DNA of 32,528 bases, taken from the NCBI GenBank assembly GCA_023266845.1, contig JAHFPH010000009.1, positions 5,283 through 37,810 on the forward strand. The letters are read 5' to 3'. The stretch comes from Rhodospirillaceae bacterium. Its GTDB lineage: Bacteria > Pseudomonadota > Alphaproteobacteria > JAEULC01. The position numbers and the translations under genes are program-made. Under the pieces are notes generated by a model. That model saw nothing but the letters and a program-made list of their open reading frames with translations, searched no databases and was not told where the DNA came from. Positions 26,681-32,528 of the stretch are shown piece by piece (positions within the stretch are counted from its first letter, which is position 1; every line of letters begins with the position of its first letter).

Positions 26681-27331
26681 CTACTTCTCCGCGTCGGGCT
26701 GGTTTTGCGGTAGGGCTTTCTGGAACGCCGGCAGCTTCTGGCATTCCGCGTGGATGCGGCCGATGGTCGGATAGGGCGTCATATCCAGTTTGACGCGCGC
26801 GGCGTTGGCGATCTGCGGCACCAGGCAGATATCGGCCAGGCCCGGCGTGTCGCCGTGGCAGAACTTGCCCGTCGCCTTGCCGCCCGCCAGCACTTTCTCG
26901 ATGCAATCGAAGCCCAGCCTGATCCAATGCGCGTACCATTGGTCGCGCGCCTTCTGGTCGTGGCCGAGCTGCTTTTCGAGATAGACGAGGATGCGCAGGT
27001 TGTCGATCGGATGGATGTCGCAGGCCACGTCCTGGGCCAGCGCCCGCACACGCGCCCGGCCCGCCGGGTCTTTCGGCAAGAGCGGCGGGCTGGGGCTAGT
27101 TTCGTCCAGGTATTCGATGATCGCGAGCGACTGGCGCAGCACGTTGGGCCCGTCTTCCAGCGCCGGCACGAGATGCGCGGGGTTCAGCTTCGCGAACGCC
27201 TCGGAGAACTGCACGCCGTTGCGCAAATGGATCGACACCTGGTCGTATTCCAGCCCCTTCAGGTTCATCGCGATGCGCACGCGATACGCGGCCGAGGAGC
27301 GGAAATTACCGTGCAGGATCATCTTGGCCAT
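26681..27331 (-). CDS. maiA: Maleylacetoacetate isomerase (zeta-class glutathione transferase)
   Basis: A 216-residue protein with an N-terminal thioredoxin-like GST domain and a C-terminal helical domain. The zeta-class active site is recognisable as SSAAYRVRIAMNLKG at about 12-26 (usual form SSCxxRVRIAL). LNPAHLVPALEDG and QSLAIIEYLDE complete the glutathione site. GLADICLVPQIANAARV lies in the C-terminal domain. The second and third residues of the SSC motif read SAA rather than SCS, so the Cys is absent, as in some members. It isomerises maleylacetoacetate in tyrosine breakdown. No other tyrosine-degradation gene is nearby. It is 11 bases downstream of the VOC gene. Confidence 0.85.
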   Translation of the reverse strand: MAKMILHGNFRSSAAYRVRIAMNLKGLEYDQVSIHLRNGVQFSEAFAKLNPAHLVPALEDGPNVLRQSLAIIEYLDETSPSPPLLPKDPAGRARVRALAQDVACDIHPIDNLRILVYLEKQLGHDQKARDQWYAHWIRLGFDCIEKVLAGGKATGKFCHGDTPGLADICLVPQIANAARVKLDMTPYPTIGRIHAECQKLPAFQKALPQNQPDAEK

Positions 27332-27342
27332 GAATCCTTCCT

Positions 27343-28212
27343 TCAGGCGGCGGCGAATTCGACCGCCGCGCCGAATGCGTCGTTGGGAGCGACGACCGGC
27401 GCGCCGTTGTGCGCCAGTGCCGATACGCCGTTCTTCTTAAGCAGATTTTCTACCACGCCCGGATCGGCCACGGCGACGCGGTAGCCGATGAAAACCGGGC
27501 CGGCGGCGTCGCCGCCGAATTCCATGCCGGGATAGCGCCGCGCGGCACCCGCTGCATCTAGAACCGTTATCTTGCCCGCGCCGGCGCGCACCTCAAGCGA
27601 TCCCCGTCCCTTCGTCACCGCGTCCGGTCCTTGCAGGCGCGCGAAGAAATCGGCGAAAGCGGCGGGATCGGTCGCGCGCATCACGACCTCGGTCACGCGC
27701 ACCGCGCCATTTGCGTGTTTTTGGTACTCCGGCTTCCAGAAGTACTGCGGCGCGTGCTGCTGGCAGGTGAAGAACGCGGCCTCTTGCATCCCGGGATGCG
27801 TTACGAAGGCGAGCGAAAATGCGACCTGCGCCTTGCTGCCGTCGGGCAAGGTCGCCTGGCGCTCGAAGTCGAACGGCGGATAGGTGTCCAAGCCCGCCTT
27901 GGCGAAGGCCTTCTGGTCGGCGCGCGCGTCGCGGCTTTGCAGCACCAGCATGGAAAAGCCTTCGCGCTTGGCGAGGAAATCGGCGTTGAACCGTCCGAAG
28001 CCGAACCCGCCCGCCCGCGCCGGCGGAATCCGCGCCCGATCCGCCACCGTCAGCATCTCCAGGAAATTGCCCTGCATTTGCGCCAGAAAATTCGCCGTGC
28101 CCCAGGGATGCACCGCGCGCGGCGTGGTCGTGAAGCCGAGACGCACATAGAACGCCCGCGCGGCGTCAAGGTCGCGCACGCACAGCACCAGATGATCGAT
28201 GGCCCGGGTCAT
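27343..28212 (-). CDS. VOC family (glyoxalase-like) protein
   Basis: A 289-residue protein that opens MTRAIDHLVLCVRDLDAARA, FYVRLGFTTTPRAVHPWGTAN, the typical start of a vicinal-oxygen-chelate domain with metal-binding His7. A second domain follows after about residue 150 (FFTCQQHAPQYFWKPEYQKH, VTEVVMRATDPAAFADFFARL). It resembles the Glyoxalase_3-like group, which includes proteins of unknown substrate. Its coupling to maiA, 11 bases away, suggests a shared pathway in aromatic or maleyl-compound breakdown. That is inference only. Confidence 0.75.
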   Translation of the reverse strand: MTRAIDHLVLCVRDLDAARAFYVRLGFTTTPRAVHPWGTANFLAQMQGNFLEMLTVADRARIPPARAGGFGFGRFNADFLAKREGFSMLVLQSRDARADQKAFAKAGLDTYPPFDFERQATLPDGSKAQVAFSLAFVTHPGMQEAAFFTCQQHAPQYFWKPEYQKHANGAVRVTEVVMRATDPAAFADFFARLQGPDAVTKGRGSLEVRAGAGKITVLDAAGAARRYPGMEFGGDAAGPVFIGYRVAVADPGVVENLLKKNGVSALAHNGAPVVAPNDAFGAAVEFAAA

Positions 28213-28312
28213 GCCTATCCGCCGTTTCTAGGGGTGCGCGTGCGGGCCCGTCAAATCGCCGTGATGCCCGGCCCGACCTGCGCCATGCACCCTGTCTCTC
28301 CTTGACAGATTT

Positions 28313-28355
28313 ATGACAGCGGCGGGAGAGTAGTCGCCTGTCATCGGGGGATAAT
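28313..28355 (+). promoter_or_regulatory. Inverted repeat and -10-like box upstream of the ABC importer
   Basis: ATGACAG (28313-28319) and CTGTCAT (28338-28344) are exact reverse complements 18 bases apart. GATAAT (28350-28355) begins six bases after the second arm and resembles a -10 box. No good -35 stands at the usual distance, so the repeat could be an activator or repressor site. A TTGACA at 28302-28307 is too far upstream to pair with that -10. Confidence 0.35.
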
Positions 28356-28404
28356 ACTTTCGTGCAATCCTGCCGAGCGGGATTCAAACAAGGGGAGCGA
28401 ACGA

Positions 28405-29508
28405 ATGAAACCGTTTTGGACGAGCCTGGTTCCGGCCACGGCGATCGCGCTGCTGGCGCCGGTCGGCCTGGCCCAGGGCCAGTCGATGGACAAGCTGATG
28501 GCCGACGCCAAGGCCGAAGGCCAGTTGACGATCATCGCCGTGCCACGGGACTGGTGCGGCTATGGCGCGCTGATCGACAGCTACAAGGCGAAATACGGCC
28601 TCAAGGTCAACGAGTTGAACCCCGACGCGGGCTCGGGCGACGAAATCGAGGCGATCAAGGCCAACAAGGGCAACAAGGGCCCGCAGGCGCCCGACGTGAT
28701 CGACGTGGGCCTGTCGTTCGGACCGTCGGCCAAGAAAGACGGATTGCTGGCGCCGCACAAGGTCGCCGCCTGGGACACGATCCCGAACGAAGTCAAGGAT
28801 GCCGAAGGATACTGGTACGGCGACTATTACGGCGTGCTGACCTTCCAGATCAACGCCGACCTGGTGAAGAAGATCCCGCAGGACTGGTCAGACCTGCTGG
28901 GCCCCGACTACAAGAACTCGATCGCGCTGGCCGGCGATCCGCGCGCATCGTCGCAGGCGATCCAGGGCGTATTCGCCTCCGGCCTGTCGGCCGCCAAGGG
29001 CGACGTCGCGAAGGCCGGCGAAGAGGGCCTGAAGTTCTTCGCCGCGCTCAACAAGGCCGGCAACTTCGTGCCGGTGATCGGCAAGGCCGGCACGTTCGCC
29101 CAAGGCGCCACGCCCATCATCATCCGCTGGGACTACCTCGGTCTGGGCGACCGCGACACGCTGAAGGGCAACCCGAAGGTGGAAGTGGTGGTGCCGAAAT
29201 CGGGCATCGTGGCGGGCGTGTACGTGCAGGCGATCAGCGCCTTCGCGCCGCATCCCAACGCCGCGAAGCTGTGGATGGAGCACCTGTACTCCGACGAGGG
29301 CCAGATCGCGTGGCTCAAAGGCTATTGCCATCCGATCCGCTTCAACGACCTGGTGAAGAAGGGCAAGGTGCCGGCCGATCTATTGGCCAAGCTGCCCCCG
29401 GCCGCGGCGTATGAAAAGGCCGTGTTCCCGACGCTTGACCAGCAGGCGGCGGCGAAGGAAGTCATCACCAAGCAGTGGGATACGGTGGTCGGCGCCAACG
29501 TGAAGTAA
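28405..29508 (+). CDS. ABC transporter substrate-binding protein (PotD/AfuA-like)
   Basis: A 367-residue exported binding protein. The signal peptide is residues 1-26 (MKPFWTSLVPATAIALLAPV, then GLAQGQS). Features of type II extracellular solute-binding proteins follow: LMADAKAEGQLTIIAVP, WCGYGALIDSYKAKYGLKVN, then DWSDLLGPDYKNSIALAGDPR and GVYVQAISAFAPHPNAAKLW with a C-terminal EGQIAWLKGYCHPIRFNDL. It fits importers for polyamines, iron or phosphonates, and I cannot choose among them. The protein lies in the periplasm and delivers ligand to the permeases encoded downstream. AGGGGAG lies before ATG 28405. A hairpin terminator separates it from permease 1. Confidence 0.85.
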   Translation: MKPFWTSLVPATAIALLAPVGLAQGQSMDKLMADAKAEGQLTIIAVPRDWCGYGALIDSYKAKYGLKVNELNPDAGSGDEIEAIKANKGNKGPQAPDVIDVGLSFGPSAKKDGLLAPHKVAAWDTIPNEVKDAEGYWYGDYYGVLTFQINADLVKKIPQDWSDLLGPDYKNSIALAGDPRASSQAIQGVFASGLSAAKGDVAKAGEEGLKFFAALNKAGNFVPVIGKAGTFAQGATPIIIRWDYLGLGDRDTLKGNPKVEVVVPKSGIVAGVYVQAISAFAPHPNAAKLWMEHLYSDEGQIAWLKGYCHPIRFNDLVKKGKVPADLLAKLPPAAAYEKAVFPTLDQQAAAKEVITKQWDTVVGANVK

Positions 29509-29529
29509 GCGGCGACCCGCTTTAAGAAG

Positions 29530-29579
29530 AGCCGCGCCGGTGCGCGTGCCCTTGGGCATGTCGCCGGCGCGGCTTTTTT
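29530..29579 (+). terminator. Strong terminator-like hairpin after the binding-protein gene
   Basis: AGCCGCGCCGG (29530-29540) and CCGGCGCGGCT (29564-29574) form an 11-base-pair GC-rich stem followed by six T. It begins about 22 bases after the stop codon and ends about 17 bases before the ATG of permease 1, so it separates the binding-protein gene from the rest of the operon. Confidence 0.8.
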
Positions 29580-29596
29580 AGCGCGGCGCCTGAGCC

Positions 29597-30475
29597 ATGA
29601 CGGCAAGCACCGTTCCCGCCCGCTCCGCGCCCCGATTCTCCTGGGCGTGGCTCGGCGTCGCGCCGTTTTTCATCTTCGCGCTGATGTTCCTGATCCTGCC
29701 GACCGCCTATCTGATGGTCGGCGCGTTCCAGGACCAGGACGGGTATTTCACGCTTGTCAACCTGAAGAACCTGTTCCAGCCCTCGATCCTCGCGGCGTAC
29801 TGGATCAGCGTCGAGGTGAGCCTGGCCTCGGCCATCGGCGGTGCTCTGATCGGTTTTTTCCTCGCCTATGCGGTGATCGCGGGCAACGTGCCCGGCTGGA
29901 TGCGGCCGACGCTGATGACCTTTTCCGGCGTGGCGTCGAACTTCGCCGGCGTGCCGCTGGCCTTCGCGTTCCTCGCCACGCTGGGCCGCACCGGCCTGGT
30001 GACGGCGCTGCTGGTCAAGTATCTCGACTTCAACATCTACAGCGTGGGATTCAACCTGCTTAGCTTCTCGGGCCTGGCGATCACCTATCTCTATTTCCAG
30101 ATTCCGCTGATGGTGCTGATCATGGCGCCGGCGATCGACGGCTTGAAGCGCGAATGGCGCGAGGCCGCGGCGATCCTGGGCGCCACCACCTGGGAATACT
30201 GGCGCTATGTCGCCCTGCCCGTGCTGTGGCCGAGCCTGCTCGGCACCACGATCCTTTTGTTCGCCAACGCGTTCGGCGCCGTCGCCACGGCCTTCGCGCT
30301 GACCGGCAGCTCGCTCAACATCGTGACCATCCTGTTGTTCGCGCAGATCCGCGGCGACGTGCTGCACGACCAGAATTTGGGCTATGCGCTGGCGCTGGGC
30401 ATGATCCTGATCACCGCCGCGTCCAACGCCGCCTATATCTGGCTGCGCGCGCGCAGCGATCGGTGGCTGCGATGA
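29597..30475 (+). CDS. ABC importer permease 1 (PotB-like)
   Basis: A 292-residue inner-membrane protein with about six membrane helices (for example FSWAWLGVAPFFIFALMFLI and ISVEVSLASAIGGALIGFFL). The cytoplasmic EAA loop that docks with the ATPase reads EWREAAAILGATTWEYWRYV followed by ALPVLWPSLLG, with the conserved Glu-Ala-Ala, Gly and LP positions. It ends with a basic motif (RARSDRWLR). The TGA stop overlaps the start of permease 2 (ATGA). Confidence 0.92.
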   Translation: MTASTVPARSAPRFSWAWLGVAPFFIFALMFLILPTAYLMVGAFQDQDGYFTLVNLKNLFQPSILAAYWISVEVSLASAIGGALIGFFLAYAVIAGNVPGWMRPTLMTFSGVASNFAGVPLAFAFLATLGRTGLVTALLVKYLDFNIYSVGFNLLSFSGLAITYLYFQIPLMVLIMAPAIDGLKREWREAAAILGATTWEYWRYVALPVLWPSLLGTTILLFANAFGAVATAFALTGSSLNIVTILLFAQIRGDVLHDQNLGYALALGMILITAASNAAYIWLRARSDRWLR

Positions 30476-31260
30476 AGCGCGCGACCGTCGGCCCCTGGAT
30501 CGCGATCGTGATCGGCGCGATCTATTTCATCGTGCCGCTGATCGGCACGTTCGAATTCTCGCTGCGCATGCGGCGCGGCGAATACAGCTTCGACGCCTAT
30601 TTGGTCGTGCTGGCCGATCCGCGTTTCCAGGCCACGTTCCTCTATTCCACCGCCCTTGCGCTGGCGAGCATCGTGGTGGGCGTGCTGCTGGTGGTGCCGA
30701 CCGCCTATTGGATCCAATTGCGCCTGCCGAAACTCAGGCCCGTGGTCGAGTTCATCACGCTGTTGCCGCTGGTGATCCCGGCCATCGTGCTCGTGTTCGG
30801 GTACTTGCGCATCTACAACAGCTCCTCGCTCATCCCCTTCACCTCGAACGAGCGCTCGACCGACCTGCTGCTGACCTTCAGCTATGTGACGCTGGCCCTG
30901 CCCTATATGTACCGGGCGGTCGACAACGGCTTGCGCGCGATCGACGTGCGCACGCTGACCGAAGCGGCCGAAAGCCTGGGCGCGAACTGGCCCACGATCC
31001 TGTTCAAGGTGATCTTCCCGAACGTGCGCGTCGCCGTGCTCAGCGGCGCGTTCCTGACCTTCGCCATCGTGATCGGCGAGTTCACCATGGCGGCGCTGCT
31101 CGACCGGCCGGCATTCGGCCCCTATCTGCAATTGATCGGCGCCAACCGCGCCTACGAGCCAGCGGCGCTGGCGATCATCGCCTTCATCGTCACCTGGGCC
31201 TGCATGGGGCTCATCAACCTGTTCGGCCGCGCGCGCAGCACCGCGGCGAACACGCGCTAG
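30472..31260 (+). CDS. ABC importer permease 2 (PotC-like)
   Basis: A 262-residue inner-membrane protein. ATG 30472 overlaps the preceding stop codon, and starts further upstream lie inside permease 1. Six helices are visible (IAIVIGAIYFIVPLIGTFEF, ASIVVGVLLVVPTAYWIQL, FITLLPLVIPAIVLVFGYL, and others). The EAA loop reads LTEAAESLGANWPTILFKVIF with FPNVR after it. It pairs with permease 1 in the transport channel. The gene is 15 bases upstream of the ATPase gene. Confidence 0.92.
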   Translation: MKRATVGPWIAIVIGAIYFIVPLIGTFEFSLRMRRGEYSFDAYLVVLADPRFQATFLYSTALALASIVVGVLLVVPTAYWIQLRLPKLRPVVEFITLLPLVIPAIVLVFGYLRIYNSSSLIPFTSNERSTDLLLTFSYVTLALPYMYRAVDNGLRAIDVRTLTEAAESLGANWPTILFKVIFPNVRVAVLSGAFLTFAIVIGEFTMAALLDRPAFGPYLQLIGANRAYEPAALAIIAFIVTWACMGLINLFGRARSTAANTR

Positions 31261-31275
31261 GAACGGACAGCGGAC

Positions 31276-32358
31276 ATGGCATTCCTGGAAATCGACAAGC
31301 TGCACAAGTCGTTCGGGCCCCTGACCGTGGTCGAAAAATTCGAGCTGGCGGTCGAGAAAGGCGAGTTCGTCTCGTTCCTGGGCCCTTCGGGCTGCGGCAA
31401 GACCACCACGCTGCGCATGGTCGCGGGCTTCGAGCAGCCCACCACCGGCGCCATCCGCATCGACGGAAAAGACGTGACCGACAAGCGCCCGAACCAGCGC
31501 AATATCGGCATGGTGTTCCAGTCCTACGCGCTGTTTCCCAACATGACCATCGCCGACAACGTGGGCTTCGGCCTTAGGGTCGCCAAGCGCCCGGCGGCGG
31601 AGATCGCCAAGCGCGTGGACGAGATGTTGAACTTGATCAAGCTGCCCAAGGTCAGCCAGCGCTATCCCTATCAGCTCTCGGGCGGGCAGCAGCAGCGCGT
31701 GGCGCTGGCCCGGGCGCTCGCGATCAAGCCGCAGGTGCTGCTGCTGGACGAGCCGCTATCGGCGCTCGACGCCAAGATCCGCGTGTCGCTGCGCACCGAA
31801 ATCCGCGCCATCCAGCGCGAGCTCGGCATCACCACGATCTACGTCACGCACGACCAGGAAGAAGCGCTGTCGATCAGCGACCGCATCTGCGTGATGAACG
31901 AGGGACGCGTGGAGCAGATCGGCGCGCCGTTCGAAATCTACAACTACCCGCGCACGCGGTTCGTCGCCTCGTTCGTCGGCACGCTCAACGTGCTGAAAGG
32001 CAAGGTGACCGATCCCGCCGCGGGCAAGATGGAGATCGACGGCCAGGGCATCGTGGTCGCCAAGGGCCTGGCCGGCGCGAAAGCAGGCGAGGAACGCAGC
32101 GTGGCGCTGCGTCCCGAAGTGGCGCATCTCGAGATCGGCGGGGCTGGCGGCGCGGGCGCGGCCGGCGCCAACCGCATGAACGGCACGGTCGACGAAGTGC
32201 ATTTCCTGGGCTCGGTCGTGCGCATCCGCGTGCGCTTCAAGGACAACACGATCTCGCTCGACACCTTCAACAAGCCCAGCGCCCCGCCGCCCGAGCGCGG
32301 GCAGAAGGTCGCAGTCAGCTTCGCGCGCGACGCGCTTCTGGTGCTGGAAGGGGCTTAG
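31276..32358 (+). CDS. ABC importer ATP-binding protein (PotA-like, with TOBE domain)
   Basis: A 360-residue ATPase. Walker A is GPSGCGKTT at residues 36-44, the Q-loop lies in [10 protein letters not shown], the signature is [14 protein letters not shown] and Walker B is [28 protein letters not shown] supplies the switch His. After about residue 240 a C-terminal TOBE-type regulatory domain follows, interrupted by a Gly/Ala-rich insertion ([18 protein letters not shown]). This is the CUT1/PotA layout used by spermidine, iron and sugar importers. Its TAG stop overlaps the TAA stop of the convergent SDR. Confidence 0.94.
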   Translation: MAFLEIDKLHKSFGPLTVVEKFELAVEKGEFVSFLGPSGCGKTTTLRMVAGFEQPTTGAIRIDGKDVTDKRPNQRNIGMVFQSYALFPNMTIADNVGFGLRVAKRPAAEIAKRVDEMLNLIKLPKVSQRYPYQLSGGQQQRVALARALAIKPQVLLLDEPLSALDAKIRVSLRTEIRAIQRELGITTIYVTHDQEEALSISDRICVMNEGRVEQIGAPFEIYNYPRTRFVASFVGTLNVLKGKVTDPAAGKMEIDGQGIVVAKGLAGAKAGEERSVALRPEVAHLEIGGAGGAGAAGANRMNGTVDEVHFLGSVVRIRVRFKDNTISLDTFNKPSAPPPERGQKVAVSFARDALLVLEGA

Positions 32359-32528
32359 AGCGCGACCGACAGCCCGGCGTCCACCATCAGCACGTGGCCG
32401 TTGATGTAGGACGCGGCGTCCGACGCAAGGAAGATCGCCGCGCCCACCAGCTCGTCCGGCCGGCCCCAGCGCCGCAACGGGACGCGGCGCTTGATATCAG
32501 CAACGGCGGGCAAGGCGAAGAAACGCCG
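32355..32528 (-). CDS. SDR family oxidoreductase (3' end; start lies outside the window)
   Basis: The reverse strand from the window edge reads in frame through 57 residues to TAA at 32357-32355. The sequence [20 protein letters not shown] then [20 protein letters not shown] is the usual C terminus of a classical short-chain dehydrogenase (substrate loop, then the S-x-ITG-type segment with VDAG). The nucleotide-binding and catalytic part lies beyond the window. It overlaps the stop codon of the ABC ATPase gene, with the two genes convergent. Confidence 0.85.
   Translation of the reverse strand, partial: RRFFALPAVADIKRRVPLRRWGRPDELVGAAIFLASDAASYINGHVLMVDAGLSVAL

Overview
The window is GC-rich, densely packed bacterial chromosome and reads as a free-living alphaproteobacterium, plausibly Rhodospirillales-like or near Hyphomicrobiales. 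The markers are a COQ9-family gene and peptide deformylase divergent from rpsU, the F1-ATPase zeta-type inhibitor (DUF1476) beside the purine genes, a purL-bolA-grxD run, a split three-gene pntA1-pntA2-pntB transhydrogenase, and dispersed palindromes of the CTGAGCTTGTCGAAG type. The class assignment is fairly secure; order and genus are inference. I see no phage, transposase, tRNA, rRNA or CRISPR array.

Layout. Positions 1-2487 hold a truncated polar-amino-acid ABC ATPase and a TPR/OGT-like (GT41) glycosyltransferase, both minus strand. At 2708-4504 is a soluble PAS-GGDEF-EAL protein, followed by a very small membrane protein and a secreted Tyr/Pro-rich protein. At 5181-6551 are two tandem MlaC-like periplasmic lipid-carrier paralogues with no other Mla genes, then a divergent outer-membrane beta-barrel (6858-7604). 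At 7622-11327 lies a three-gene minus-strand envelope operon: a Pro/Ala-rich OmpA-domain protein, a MotA/ExbB-like stator subunit, and a MotB-like subunit with a long periplasmic coiled coil and an OmpA peptidoglycan-binding domain. It is the most unusual system in the window.

From 11440 on the genes are mostly housekeeping: suhB-type inositol monophosphatase, purE-purK, coq9-def divergent from rpsU, an SDR, pntA1-pntA2-pntB, a DedA protein, then a minus-strand purC-purS-purQ-purL-bolA-grxD series. Two purine clusters 7 kb apart thus supply several IMP-pathway steps (purE, K, C, S, Q, L), and purL is followed by an Fe-S trafficking pair (BolA and CGFS glutaredoxin). Next come an NRDE protein, the zeta ATPase inhibitor, a VOC-maiA pair, and a complete four-gene PotABCD-type ABC importer (28405-32358). 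A strong terminator-like hairpin sits between its binding-protein gene and the permeases. The window ends in the 3' end of another SDR whose stop codon overlaps the importer's last stop codon.

Genes are tightly packed with many ATGA or GTGA overlaps (purL/purQ, coq9/def, permease 1/permease 2, purK/purE). The few larger gaps hold divergent promoters or dispersed inverted-repeat elements, often at convergent gene ends.
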